A stretch of DNA of 35,290 nucleotides from a virus, in the IMG/VR virus record IMGVR_UViG_3300037247_000376, positions 1-35,290 of that record; one strand, 5' to 3'. The translations under genes and the position numbers were made by a program. The notes beneath the pieces are model-generated. The model was not told the DNA's origin. It worked only from the letters and a program-made list of their open reading frames with translations, and did not search any database. This document shows positions 21,245 through 27,708 of the stretch, piece by piece (within the stretch, counting starts at the first letter, position 1; every line of letters begins with the position of its first letter).

Positions 21245-21654
21245 GACACCTGCTCCTGCCGCACCTGGTGGATCTTCATCCGCCGGCGAAGCCAATCGCT
21301 GCGCTCGTCCCGCTCCCGCTCCTCACGGCTCAGCGCCGCCGGCTCACAGCCCTCGCGGACCATCCAGACGAGCAGGCCGGGTCCGACGTCCTGAGCGGCC
21401 TCTCGCGCCTCCTGGTAGGCCTCGAGCGCCGACCATATCCTGCCCGGGTCAAAGTCGCGCATGATGATCCGAGCGACGCGGACGCCTTCGTTGCGCAGCG
21501 CCTCGAGGAGCTCGTCGTCGCTCGCGGGTGCGGGCGAGGGGGGGGGGGGATCCGTATCCCGATTAACTACTGTGTTTAGTAATGGTGGTTGTACCCCCGC
21601 CTCCCCCCCAGGCGGGCGCGCGCGGGAGACGTAGCGACGGGTAGATGAAGGCAT
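21241..21654 (-). CDS. Possible replication-associated protein with 12-C tract
   Basis: 137 residues, ATG at 21654 with CCGAGAGGAGCTTTCGCT upstream. It is the first gene after the promoter at 21770. The N-terminal 45 residues are low in complexity and proline-rich, encoded across a run of 12 C (minus strand) giving DPPPPSP. The helical part follows: SDDELLEALRNEGVRVARII, WSALEAYQEAREAAQDVGPG, LLVWMVREGCEPAALSREER. This resembles C-terminal segments of phage replication initiators, but no HTH or helicase motif is present, so the link is weak. Length changes in the tract would truncate the protein. Confidence 0.55.
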   Translation of the reverse strand: MPSSTRRYVSRARPPGGEAGVQPPLLNTVVNRDTDPPPPSPAPASDDELLEALRNEGVRVARIIMRDFDPGRIWSALEAYQEAREAAQDVGPGLLVWMVREGCEPAALSREERERDERSDWLRRRMKIHQVRQEQVS

Positions 21655-21741
21655 AGCGAAAGCTCCTCTCGGTTGGGTGAGCGAGAGCGGTTGACGGTCT
21701 GCTACGCCAGCGTTTAATATTGGTTCGGAACCGTGAGGGTG

Positions 21742-21770
21742 ATTATCCATCGCCCGTCCGCCAGTGTCAA
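21742..21770 (-). promoter_or_regulatory. Strong promoter of the second early unit
   Basis: Minus-strand TTGACA (21770-21765), exact 17-base spacer, GATAAT (21747-21742). Just downstream, GGTTCGGAACC (21722-21732) is an inverted repeat that may be an operator near the transcription start. The leader to the ATG at 21654 is about 80 bases. Confidence 0.8.
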
Positions 21771-21782
21771 CCCTTTTGTTGA

Positions 21783-21813
21783 CGAAACGGCCCGATCTCT
21801 ACAGGTCGGGCCG
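21783..21813 (-). terminator. Terminator between the two early units
   Basis: An 8-bp stem CGGCCCGA/TCGGGCCG (21788-21795 with 21806-21813), 10-base loop, followed on the minus strand by TTTCGTC, directly after the stop at 21832. On the plus strand the same stem is followed by GCGGCTTTTTGG, so weak termination in that direction is possible too. Confidence 0.7.
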
Positions 21814-21831
21814 GCGGCTTTTTGGCCCCCT

Positions 21832-22233
21832 TCAAGCGTCCTCCGGCGGCGGTGCGAGCATCTTCGGCAACGTGCTACGCAGCTGGTCGTAGACGGTGCG
21901 CCCCTCGCTCGTGAGAAGGTACGGGAGAAACTCGTGCTCGAGGTCAACGAGGCCGAGCTGGACGGCTTCGATCTTCGTCTTGAGATACCAGTAGAGCGCC
22001 CTCATCAGCCGCCGGCGCTGGCGTTCGTCCTCGAAAGTGACCTCGATTCGGAAGGAGAAGGGCTGGCTCTCCCACTCAACGACGGCCTCGAGGCTTTCGC
22101 GGCCGGGGTAGCCGACGGTCGACGCCCAACGGAAACCCTTCGCGCCAACCTTGACGAGGAGATCCTCGACATCCTGGCGGGACTGTGCAGGGCTGACCTT
22201 CGTCTCGGAGTAGGACCTGAGTGTCGTCGGCAT
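21832..22233 (-). CDS. Unknown protein, last gene of the first early unit
   Basis: 133 residues, ATG at 22233, sharing bases with the previous TAA. Mixed alpha/beta: VEDLLVKVGAKGFRWASTVG, LEAVVEWESQPFSFRIEVTF, RRRLMRALYWYLKTKIEAVQ, then EFLPYLLTSEGRTVYDQLRS. The pattern resembles small DUF-type phage proteins encoded beside recombination genes. The terminator follows 19 bases after the stop. Confidence 0.6.
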   Translation of the reverse strand: MPTTLRSYSETKVSPAQSRQDVEDLLVKVGAKGFRWASTVGYPGRESLEAVVEWESQPFSFRIEVTFEDERQRRRLMRALYWYLKTKIEAVQLGLVDLEHEFLPYLLTSEGRTVYDQLRSTLPKMLAPPPEDA

Positions 22234-22568
22234 TAGCAGAACCCTTCGTCGGTTCTCGGGACTCCTAGTGGCCGCTCGGGCGATCTGTCTGGCGTCTCGT
22301 CTGGCCGCGTTATGCCTACCGGCGGCTCGGGATCCACGCCCTCGATCGTGAGGAGGATCGGCTGCAGCAACGACCCGAACGTGAACTGCCGCACCCTGAG
22401 CCGGGCGCCGTCGGCGATAGCTCGACGCTCAGCATAGGTCAACTCCCACTCCGACAGGACGTCGCCGTCATCGGTCACGAGCGCCGGCAGCGGCCGATAC
22501 TCCGGCTGGTTCGCGGTGAAGACGATCGGCCGACCTTCGCCGCCCGATCGTGGAGTAACAGGGTTCAC
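22233..22568 (-). CDS. Unknown protein
   Basis: 111 residues from the GTG at 22568, overlapping the upstream stop (GTGA). Central part: LVTDDGDVLSEWELTYAERR, AIADGARLRVRQFTFGSLLQ, PILLTIEGVDPEPPVGI. The tail is proline/arginine-rich (PDETPDRSPERPLGVPR). No domain is recognised. Confidence 0.55.
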   Translation of the reverse strand: MNPVTPRSGGEGRPIVFTANQPEYRPLPALVTDDGDVLSEWELTYAERRAIADGARLRVRQFTFGSLLQPILLTIEGVDPEPPVGITRPDETPDRSPERPLGVPRTDEGFC

Positions 22569-22786
22569 GCTGCGCCTCCTTGCCGTCGTCTCTCGACGAC
22601 CTGCTCCTGGATTCTCGCTCTCATCTGGTCGTACATGATCCGGCCGGTGTCGAGCATGGCGTTGATCTCCTCGACCGTGGCGCCGACCGGGACGCCGCTC
22701 AGGACCAGCCCGACGCTGGCGCTCTCGTAGTTGCCGAGGTTGATCTTGCGGTCGATCGTGACGGCAATGCAGGGTTCGTTACTCAT
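22565..22786 (-). CDS. Unknown protein with beta core and C-terminal helix
   Basis: 73 residues, ATG at 22786, overlapping the previous gene by 8 bases. Sequence MSNEPCIAVTIDRKINLGNY, ESASVGLVLSGVPVGATVEE, then INAMLDTGRIMYDQMRARIQ. The 'K-NLGNYES' motif is typical of small phage proteins encoded near single-strand annealing or ssDNA-binding genes. A DNA-associated role is possible but unproven. Confidence 0.6.
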   Translation of the reverse strand: MSNEPCIAVTIDRKINLGNYESASVGLVLSGVPVGATVEEINAMLDTGRIMYDQMRARIQEQVVERRRQGGAA

Positions 22787-23000
22787 GGCCGCCCTCCCGC
22801 CTTGAGACGGGAAGACAACCGGCCCGCGCCATCTCCCGCCCCATCTTGCGATAGGCATCGAAGCACTCGTCGCGATCGCGATGGAACAGGAGGCCCGCCC
22901 GCTGAACCCTGGCCTCGGAGTCCTCGATCGGCTTGCCGCATTGGGCGCAAAGCGGCCGGTTGGCGCGATAGACGCCCTTGGAGGTCGGCGGGTCCGTCAT
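22779..23000 (-). CDS. Zinc-knuckle protein
   Basis: 73 residues, ATG at 23000 overlapping the previous stop (ATGA). It carries RPLCAQCGKPIEDSEARVQR followed by LLFHRDRDECFDAYRKMG: CxxC plus H...C, a plausible LIM-like or treble-clef zinc site. Role unknown. Confidence 0.6.
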   Translation of the reverse strand: MTDPPTSKGVYRANRPLCAQCGKPIEDSEARVQRAGLLFHRDRDECFDAYRKMGREMARAGCLPVSRREGGHE

Positions 23001-23491
23001 GATGGCCGTCTCACATTCTCGACGTCCGGCGGCATCGGCGTCGCCGGGCTGATCTGGACCCACGTCGACGCCGGCTGCTCGTCGATCAACTCCTTCATCG
23101 CCTCGCCGGGCAGCTCGAGGGCCTCGACCTTCGTCACGCTCAGCTCGGATGCGCAGAGCAGGAGTGTCAAAACGTCTCCGTGGCTCAGCTCGTGGTCGTC
23201 GATGACCTGCGGTAGCCTGTCGATGCGGACCTTGCGGTTCCTCCGGGAGCGCCAGCCTGGCGCCCCGTACTGCGTCCGCATAGACTTAACGCCGGCCTTC
23301 GTGAGGAGCTCGCCGAGGGCCGACTTGTACATACCGCCGATGGCCGTCCAGGCCTTGATCGCTGCGGCCGCCTCGTTCGCCTTGTGCGTCAGCCACTCGA
23401 ACGGGTCGCCGACGCCCTCCGGCAGCTGCAGGATCTCGCCCGTTTCTTCGTCGATGATGAGATCACCGACCTTGATCGCGTCGTCTGTCAC
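22997..23491 (-). CDS. Unknown early protein
   Basis: 164 residues from the GTG at 23491 (GTGA overlap). Begins MTDDAIKVGDLIIDEETGEI and has a long helix (LTHKANEAAAAIKAWTAIGG) then KSMRTQYGAPGWRSRRNRKV and SHGDVLTLLLCASELSVTKV. Its size and place just after recT-type genes suggest a DNA-metabolism accessory protein (host-nuclease inhibitor or resolvase partner), but I recognise no family. Confidence 0.55.
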   Translation of the reverse strand: MTDDAIKVGDLIIDEETGEILQLPEGVGDPFEWLTHKANEAAAAIKAWTAIGGMYKSALGELLTKAGVKSMRTQYGAPGWRSRRNRKVRIDRLPQVIDDHELSHGDVLTLLLCASELSVTKVEALELPGEAMKELIDEQPASTWVQISPATPMPPDVENVRRPS

Positions 23492-23664
23492 TGTGGGCCT
23501 CCTTCCTCCGGGTACTTCCTGAGAAACTCCTTGAGCTCCGTCGCGCCGTGCTTCTGGCAGTAGTCGCCGATCGGAGCGTTCCGGGTGCTATGAAGTGTAA
23601 CGGTCGCCTTCCGACCGCAGCGCCCGCACTTCGGCTCGTGGATCGATCGCAAATGCGCGGCCAT
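23488..23664 (-). CDS. Zinc-binding small protein
   Basis: 58 residues, ATG at 23664 with CTGAAAGGAGGCGACGCTG upstream. MAAHLRSIHEPKCGRCGRKA, then PIGDYCQKHGATELKEFLRK: CxxC followed by CxxH, a four-ligand zinc site. The stop overlaps the next GTG. The role is unknown. Confidence 0.6.
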   Translation of the reverse strand: MAAHLRSIHEPKCGRCGRKATVTLHSTRNAPIGDYCQKHGATELKEFLRKYPEEGGPQ

Positions 23665-23679
23665 CAGCGTCGCCTCCTT

Positions 23680-24018
23680 TCAGTCGGGATACTTTCGTGG
23701 CTGCCAGCGATCCATCCGGTCGGCCAGCTCGTCGATATGGTCGGCGTCCAGCGCACGGACCTGCGGCTGCGGATGGTGGCGGACGACCTGCGCGTACTGA
23801 TGCACCAGCTCTCCCGCGAGGACGTCCTGGCCGCGTAGCAGGAACAGCGGTTCGTTCTTCGGGAAGCCCAGCGCATCCAACTGCGTCAGGGCGTGTTCTA
23901 CATCATCCAGGTGAGCACCGTTCGCCTTCAACTCCGCTAGGATTTCGCCCAGCACCTTCCGCGCCGGCGCGACCGCCCGCTCAGGGTACAGCCTGATGTA
24001 CTTCTGATCGTTGCTCAT
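23680..24018 (-). CDS. Unknown early protein
   Basis: 112 residues, ATG at 24018 with AGGAGGAACG upstream and a 4-base overlap with the previous gene. Helical N-terminal half (MSNDQKYIRLYPERAVAPAR, VLGEILAELKANGAHLDDVE) and a C-terminal half with LFLLRGQDVLAGELVHQYAQ and DHIDELADRMDRWQPRKYPD. The second half resembles proteins with a 'F-LRG-D' motif of uncertain role in phages. No firm assignment. Confidence 0.6.
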   Translation of the reverse strand: MSNDQKYIRLYPERAVAPARKVLGEILAELKANGAHLDDVEHALTQLDALGFPKNEPLFLLRGQDVLAGELVHQYAQVVRHHPQPQVRALDADHIDELADRMDRWQPRKYPD

Positions 24019-24191
24019 CGTTCCTCCTGTTCTGCCAGCGCCCTCACCAGCTGCAAGGCCTCGCTCGCGTTCTTATCGGCTTCGCTACGATTACGCTCGG
24101 CGTCCTTTGGCGGGATCATATCGAGGCCTCGGATCTCGAGCCGGATGCTCTCGAGCGCGAGTACCAGGGCGAGGAGCTCACGCGCCCTCAT
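24015..24191 (-). CDS. 58-residue helical protein
   Basis: ATG at 24191, overlapping the RecT-like gene by 14 bases. MRARELLALVLALESIRLEI, RGLDMIPPKDAERNRSEADK, NASEALQLVRALAEQEER. Mostly helical and likely a small dimer. The longer in-frame region to 24356 is antisense to recT-type coding and is rejected. No family is recognised. Confidence 0.55.
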   Translation of the reverse strand: MRARELLALVLALESIRLEIRGLDMIPPKDAERNRSEADKNASEALQLVRALAEQEER

Positions 24192-25185
24192 CGGTGGGTG
24201 CCTCCTCCTCAGTGTCCGGCTGAAGTGGACGCTCTGGCTCCGGCGGCGGTCCGGGATCCTGCCGGCCGCGGATATCCGCCTCGAGCTGGTCCGCCATATC
24301 GGCGACGATCTGGACGGGCGCCTGCTTCGCCTTGCCGGCGCGGGCGTAGGCCTCATCTTTCAGCGCGCCCTCGCGGTCCGGGACCTTGAAAAACTGGTGA
24401 ACCGCGGCGCGGTCCATCCCGGCCTCGCTCGCGATCGACCACAGCCGCGACCAGTCGAGGCCGTTCTCTGACGTCGCCGCAGACTTCGCAGGCGGCTCCG
24501 CCCTGGTCGACGCCTCCTCGATCGTCTGCCCGGCGTCGGGCGGCCCAATCGCCGGCGCCTCGCTACCCTCGATCTCCTCCGGCGGAACCTGCCCGACCAT
24601 CGTCGGCCCGGCGCGAACGTCGCCGAGATCCAGGCGGAGGAGCAGGTCGTTGAACGCCATCCGCAGGACGCGGACGGTCGCCTGCTTCATCGCCATATCC
24701 CACGGATCCTCGACGATGTGCCGGACCTTTGCGTTCGGCTTCCGCTCGAGTAGCTCTCGCTCCGCCTTCGTCGGCATCGTCATCCGCTGCGGCACGATCG
24801 CGTGACGGCGAAAGGTCTGAGGCTCATCCTCCGGCGTCGCCCTTCGGGTGATCGAGGCGAAGGCAAGGAAGTCCTCGGTGGGGACGCGGAGCATTTCGTA
24901 TTCCTCGGGCGTACCGACCCGGGCGTCAATGAGGCCGACCAGTTGGCCGGGTGCCTCCCGGTTGATGATATGGAGCCAACCCTCGCGCTCAATGTAGAAC
25001 CGCCCCTGAATCGCCGTACAGTGGCTAAGGAAGGGGTTGAGGCCGTAAAGGTTAGCGAGGCCTAGAAACTGGCCGATGCTCAGGCCGGCGTTAAATTCCT
25101 GCCCGAAGCGGCTCATCAGCGCCGTCCGAGTCTCGGTCGTGTCGCGGACGATGACCGCCCGCTCCGTCTGGTTCTTCGCTGTCAT
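24178..25185 (-). CDS. recT: RecT-family single-strand annealing protein
   Basis: 335 residues, ATG at 25185 in an ATGA overlap. The core fits RecT/Redbeta-type recombinases: AGLSIGQFLGLANLYGLNPF, LSHCTAIQGRFYIEREGWLH, IINREAPGQLVGLIDARVGT, and EDPWDMAMKQATVRVLRMAF, where the last block matches the 'A-T-A--RA-R-AF' helix. The C-terminal 140 residues are acidic and proline-rich with a small helical module (RLWSIASEAGMDRAAVHQFF), as in several actinophage RecTs. The protein would anneal complementary single strands in recombination-dependent replication. A partner exonuclease may be the PD-(D/E)XK-like protein at 20.2 kb. Confidence 0.75.
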   Translation of the reverse strand: MTAKNQTERAVIVRDTTETRTALMSRFGQEFNAGLSIGQFLGLANLYGLNPFLSHCTAIQGRFYIEREGWLHIINREAPGQLVGLIDARVGTPEEYEMLRVPTEDFLAFASITRRATPEDEPQTFRRHAIVPQRMTMPTKAERELLERKPNAKVRHIVEDPWDMAMKQATVRVLRMAFNDLLLRLDLGDVRAGPTMVGQVPPEEIEGSEAPAIGPPDAGQTIEEASTRAEPPAKSAATSENGLDWSRLWSIASEAGMDRAAVHQFFKVPDREGALKDEAYARAGKAKQAPVQIVADMADQLEADIRGRQDPGPPPEPERPLQPDTEEEAPTDEGA

Positions 25186-25367
25186 GCTTTACTCCGTTCG
25201 TACTCGCGCACCAGCTCGACCTCCTCCGGGAATCCCTTCGCTAGGAGCTCGCGATGGTGCTCGTCAGCCTTCCAGATCAGGCGCAGCAGCTTGGCTGTGA
25301 ACCAGCCGAGCTCCTCGTGCGCCAGAATGTCGTCGACGTTCTCGCGATCGTGAGCGGAGAGCGTCAC
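25182..25367 (-). CDS. Unknown small acidic protein
   Basis: 61 residues from the GTG at 25367, overlapping the previous stop (GTGA). It reads MTLSAHDRENVDDILAHEEL, GWFTAKLLRLIWKADEHHRE, LLAKGFPEEVELVREYERSK. Helical, with a 'F-AKLLRLI-KAD--H---L---FP-EV' pattern frequent in short phage early proteins. The function is unknown. Confidence 0.65.
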   Translation of the reverse strand: MTLSAHDRENVDDILAHEELGWFTAKLLRLIWKADEHHRELLAKGFPEEVELVREYERSKA

Positions 25368-25561
25368 GGCGCAGCCCAATGCGGACAGTCGGGATCCTCG
25401 CAATACTCGGACGCGTATCCGTGCTCGCAGAGCGGTTCCGCCGGCGGGATCCAGGCGTCGCGCAGCGCCTCGAGGGTCGCCCGCCAGGCCCGGCTCAGTC
25501 GCCGTCGTAGACGGGACCTCCGGCTCGTGCTAAGCTGCTTCGTAGGTGATGGATCTGTCAT
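25364..25561 (-). CDS. Small basic/zinc protein
   Basis: 65 residues, ATG at 25561 with GAAAGGAGGCATAGGACCC upstream. Basic N-terminal half (SRRSRLRRRLSRAWRATLE) and a C-terminal cluster CEHGYASEYCEDPDCPHWAA (C..H....C....C..H), a possible zinc site. Second gene of the first early unit. Confidence 0.6.
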   Translation of the reverse strand: MTDPSPTKQLSTSRRSRLRRRLSRAWRATLEALRDAWIPPAEPLCEHGYASEYCEDPDCPHWAAP

Positions 25562-25585
25562 GGGTCCTATGCCTCCTTTCGTCAG

Positions 25586-25611
25586 GGCCGCCGCTGCCGT
25601 AGTCGGCGGCC
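25586..25611 (-). other. Hairpin between first two early genes
   Basis: Perfect 8-bp stem ggccgccg/cggcggcc (25586-25593 with 25604-25611) and a 10-base loop. It has no U-run on either side and could be an attenuator or mRNA stabiliser between the regulator-like gene and the next. Confidence 0.45.
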
Positions 25612-25621
25612 TTGTCGGTTC

Positions 25622-25795
25622 TCAGCCAACCCTCGCCGATGGCCGAGGCCGCGGTAGACGTTCACCAAAGGGCGCCCCGGCGCTGTCGGCCCACAGCTTG
25701 AGCGCCTCCGAGAACAGCCTCGACGCGACGAGCTGCGGGTTGGCGTCAAGGATCTTCTGGTCCTCCTTGCTCACGTAGATCGTTTTGTTCGGCGT
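25622..25795 (-). CDS. EXLDI/ribbon-helix-helix-like regulator with ACG start
   Basis: First gene of the early unit. The frame reads (M)PNKTIYVSKEDQKILDANP, then QLVASRLFSEALKLWADSAG and ends in an Arg/Pro tail, 57 residues. 'NKTIYVS-ED' followed by a helix is the opening of EXLDI-type and related ribbon-helix-helix-like proteins. The ribosome-binding site GGAGAGGAGGGCA ends seven bases before an ACG (25795-25793), the expected start position, but no ATG, GTG or TTG is there. The first ordinary start is a GTG at 25774, inside the first strand and without a ribosome-binding site. An ACG start, or a recent ATG-to-ACG change, would be unusual for a gene under a strong promoter. Confidence 0.6.
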   Translation of the reverse strand, partial: TPNKTIYVSKEDQKILDANPQLVASRLFSEALKLWADSAGAPFGERLPRPRPSARVG

Positions 25796-25828
25796 TGCTC
25801 TGCCCTCCTCTCCTGACTATGCGTAGAG

Positions 25829-25856
25829 TGTATACGTATGCTGCTAGGGTTGTCAA
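25829..25856 (-). promoter_or_regulatory. Strong early promoter with GCATACGTATAC operator
   Basis: Minus-strand TTGACA (25856-25851), 16-base spacer, TATACA (25834-25829). The element GCATACGTATAC (25841-25830) covers the -10 box. Spacing and operator placement are the same as in the plus-strand promoter at 17181-17208. Confidence 0.8.
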
Positions 25857-25997
25857 TGCCGTGGTGGCAAGGCCCGTTCGATCGAACGGAGATGGGGAGC
25901 CATCCCTAGAAATCGGCGGGGATCGCGGATCCGCGAGCTGCGATCGCTGAACCTGAGCGGGTGCGCTGTCCCTAGAAATAGCAGAAGGAGCGACGAG
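25857..25997. other. Non-coding palindrome-rich patch between late and early regions
   Basis: It contains a 16-bp perfect palindrome CCGTTCGATCGAACGG (25874-25889), a 14-bp palindrome TCGCGGATCCGCGA (25923-25936) and two direct copies of TCCCTAGAAAT (25903-25913 and 25969-25979), 66 bp apart. The 14-bp core of the first palindrome recurs in TerL. The frame open here on the minus strand has shadow composition. Possible functions: replication origin, partition or packaging site, late terminator, or binding sites for the neighbouring regulators. Confidence 0.6.
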
Positions 25998-26399
25998 CTA
26001 CCGCACGGCCCGGAGTAGGCTGCGGTGATAGTGAAGGGTCCGGCGCTCCGCACCAGTGAGCGGGCCACCCTTGTTCACTAGGAGCAGCACCCTCCGTAAG
26101 GAAACGGGCCGGGCGGCGGCGAGCCGGCGGAGCTGGTCGCGGGCCTCGAGCAGCGGCTCCTCGTCGGTGTAGGGCTGGTCCGGCCTAGCGGCGCGGTCCA
26201 ACCGCCGATGCTTGCGTCGCCGCCGCCACAAGCTGTCACGCGCCGCCGCAGCCAGCGTCAAGGCGAAGCCAAACTTCCGCGGCCGGTATCGAATGAACCG
26301 GATCCACGCCTCCTGATAGACGTCGGGCCGCTCGTGCGGCTCAGCTACCGACGCAGCGATGATGCGCGCCGCATCGTGCAGCTGCTCCGCCGGCAGCAT
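25998..26399 (-). CDS. Sigma-factor-like protein, last gene of late operon
   Basis: 133 residues, ATG at 26399. Region 2-like features: VAEPHERPDVYQEAWIRFIR, followed by FGFALTLAAAARDSLWRRRR and KHRRLDRAARPDQ, as in ECF or sigma-70-like proteins (helix with the 'D--QE---R' pattern, then the Arg-rich -10-binding helix). The C-terminal half (LRRVLLLVNKGGPLTGAERR, TLHYHRSLLRAVR) fits a degenerate region 4 helix-turn-helix. Phage sigma-like proteins direct late transcription, so its place at the end of the lysis genes is notable. It could alternatively be a small DNA-binding terminase-like or ArpU-like regulator. Confidence 0.55.
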   Translation of the reverse strand: MLPAEQLHDAARIIAASVAEPHERPDVYQEAWIRFIRYRPRKFGFALTLAAAARDSLWRRRRKHRRLDRAARPDQPYTDEEPLLEARDQLRRLAAARPVSLRRVLLLVNKGGPLTGAERRTLHYHRSLLRAVR

Positions 26400-26409
26400 C
26401 GCCCATCTT

Positions 26410-26706
26410 CTACGGGCTGGCGCCGTTCTCGCGGATCGCCTTCTGCCCTTCCCACAAGCCAGTCGCCGCGAGGCCAGCCAGGAAGCCGGTCAAGATCGTT
26501 GCCGCCCAGTTGGGATCCGCGACCTCGGCGACGACGTTGGCCTCCCCCGTCGCCAGCCGCAGGGCGATGTTAAGGGCGATGCCCACGGCCACGGCTAGGC
26601 CGCCGGTGAATCGGTGCGGGATCGGGACCGTCTGCCTCACCAGCGCGACTATCGCCATGACGGCGGCCGCTCCGGCGACGCCGCCGAGTCCGACGAGCTC
26701 CTCCAT
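26410..26706 (-). CDS. Holin
   Basis: 98 residues, ATG at 26706 with CGTAAAGGAGGCTCGTT upstream. Membrane segments at about residues 5-25 (VGLGGVAGAAAVMAIVALV), 34-53 (TGGLAVAVGIALNIALRLAT) and 70-87 (AATILTGFLAGLAATGLW), with a charged tail (EGQKAIRENGASP). This layout, directly after the endolysin gene, is that of small phage holins that form membrane holes to release the lysin. Confidence 0.8.
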   Translation of the reverse strand: MEELVGLGGVAGAAAVMAIVALVRQTVPIPHRFTGGLAVAVGIALNIALRLATGEANVVAEVADPNWAATILTGFLAGLAATGLWEGQKAIRENGASP

Positions 26707-26729
26707 AACGAGCCTCCTTTACGGATGGG

Positions 26730-27701
26730 TTATCCAGGGATGACGAGGACCTGGCCCGGTTGAATCGTGTCAGGGTCAGAGCCGATCAGCGCCTTGTTTG
26801 CTTCGTAGATCTGCCGCCAGCTCACGCCCGGATACTTTTCGGCGATGCCGCTCAGGTTGTCGCCCGACTTGACGGTGTAGGTCCGCTGCGTCGTGCCGCC
26901 GCCGCCGCCGGCTGGTCCGGTTGCGCCGGTGTCGCCCTTGTCGCCCTTGATCGGGACGGGGAGGGCCTTCGCCCTCGCTATCTCTGCCTCGAGCTCCCGC
27001 CCGAAGGCCGTCGCTAGATCGAGGATCTTGCCCATAAGTGGATCTCCTTCCGCCGGCGGCTCCGGCTCCGGCTCCGTTACTGGTGGCGTTGGCTGGCGGG
27101 CGAGGTCTATCCAGGCCTTGTCCGCGACGTTGAAATCGACAGTGGTTCCGTACCGCTGCGTCGAGCCGGTGTACTGGTGGATCTTCATCGGCCCGAGGCC
27201 CCAGGCCGGCACCACGTTTAGATCAGCCAGCCCGTTATAGACGGCGATCCATGACGGCTCATCCCGAAAATCGGGCGCGTGGCCGAGGGCGGACCGCCAC
27301 CAATTCCAGAACCAATTTCCGGTGTAGATGATCGGTAGGCCGCCGGCCGCCTTCGTCGCGTTAATGCCATCCCGGAGGATCTGCTCGGTGATGCCGCGAA
27401 TCTCAACGTCCGGCGCATGGAAAAGGCAAGCATCCCACTCGCGCTGCCCGCAGGCGGCGATCGCCCGCTCGACCGTCTCGCGGCCGCCGCGGTTGTTGAA
27501 CACGTAGTAGGTCGCGGTATCGAGGCCGACGTTGTTCCGAGCTCGGCTGAGAACACTCCGGGCGTAGGGGTTCGCATCGATCCCATGCCAGGACCCGACG
27601 CAGATCCCGGTTATCCCGTCGGCCTTCATCGCGCGCAGGCTGGCGTCCGGGACGTCGCCCTGCCATTTACTGAGATCCGTCCAGTCCTCGAGCTCAGGCA
27701 T
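26730..27701 (-). CDS. Endolysin: GH25-type muramidase, collagen-like linker, LysM
   Basis: 323 residues, ATG at 27701 with GAGGAGCTG upstream. Residues 1 to about 200 resemble a GH25 lysozyme: MPELEDWTDLSKWQGDV with early Asp, CVGSWHGIDANPYARSVLSR, TATYYVFNNRGG, CLFHAPDVEIRGI, LPIIYTGNWFWNWWRSALGH, SWIAVYNGLADL and KIHQYTGSTQRYGTTVDFNV. A proline/glutamate spacer and a short collagen-like stretch (IKGDKGDTGATGPAGGGGG) precede a C-terminal LysM domain (TYTVKSGDNLSGIAEKYPGV, IQPGQVLVIPG). The enzyme would cleave the glycan strands of peptidoglycan. The collagen-like linker inside a lysin is uncommon. Confidence 0.88.
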   Translation of the reverse strand: MPELEDWTDLSKWQGDVPDASLRAMKADGITGICVGSWHGIDANPYARSVLSRARNNVGLDTATYYVFNNRGGRETVERAIAACGQREWDACLFHAPDVEIRGITEQILRDGINATKAAGGLPIIYTGNWFWNWWRSALGHAPDFRDEPSWIAVYNGLADLNVVPAWGLGPMKIHQYTGSTQRYGTTVDFNVADKAWIDLARQPTPPVTEPEPEPPAEGDPLMGKILDLATAFGRELEAEIARAKALPVPIKGDKGDTGATGPAGGGGGTTQRTYTVKSGDNLSGIAEKYPGVSWRQIYEANKALIGSDPDTIQPGQVLVIPG

Positions 27702-27708
27702 CAGCTCC

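Noticed and set aside
25853-26068. 71-residue minus-strand frame across the palindrome patch
   Set aside because: It overlaps the sigma-like gene in another phase, lacks a ribosome-binding site, and has low-complexity composition.
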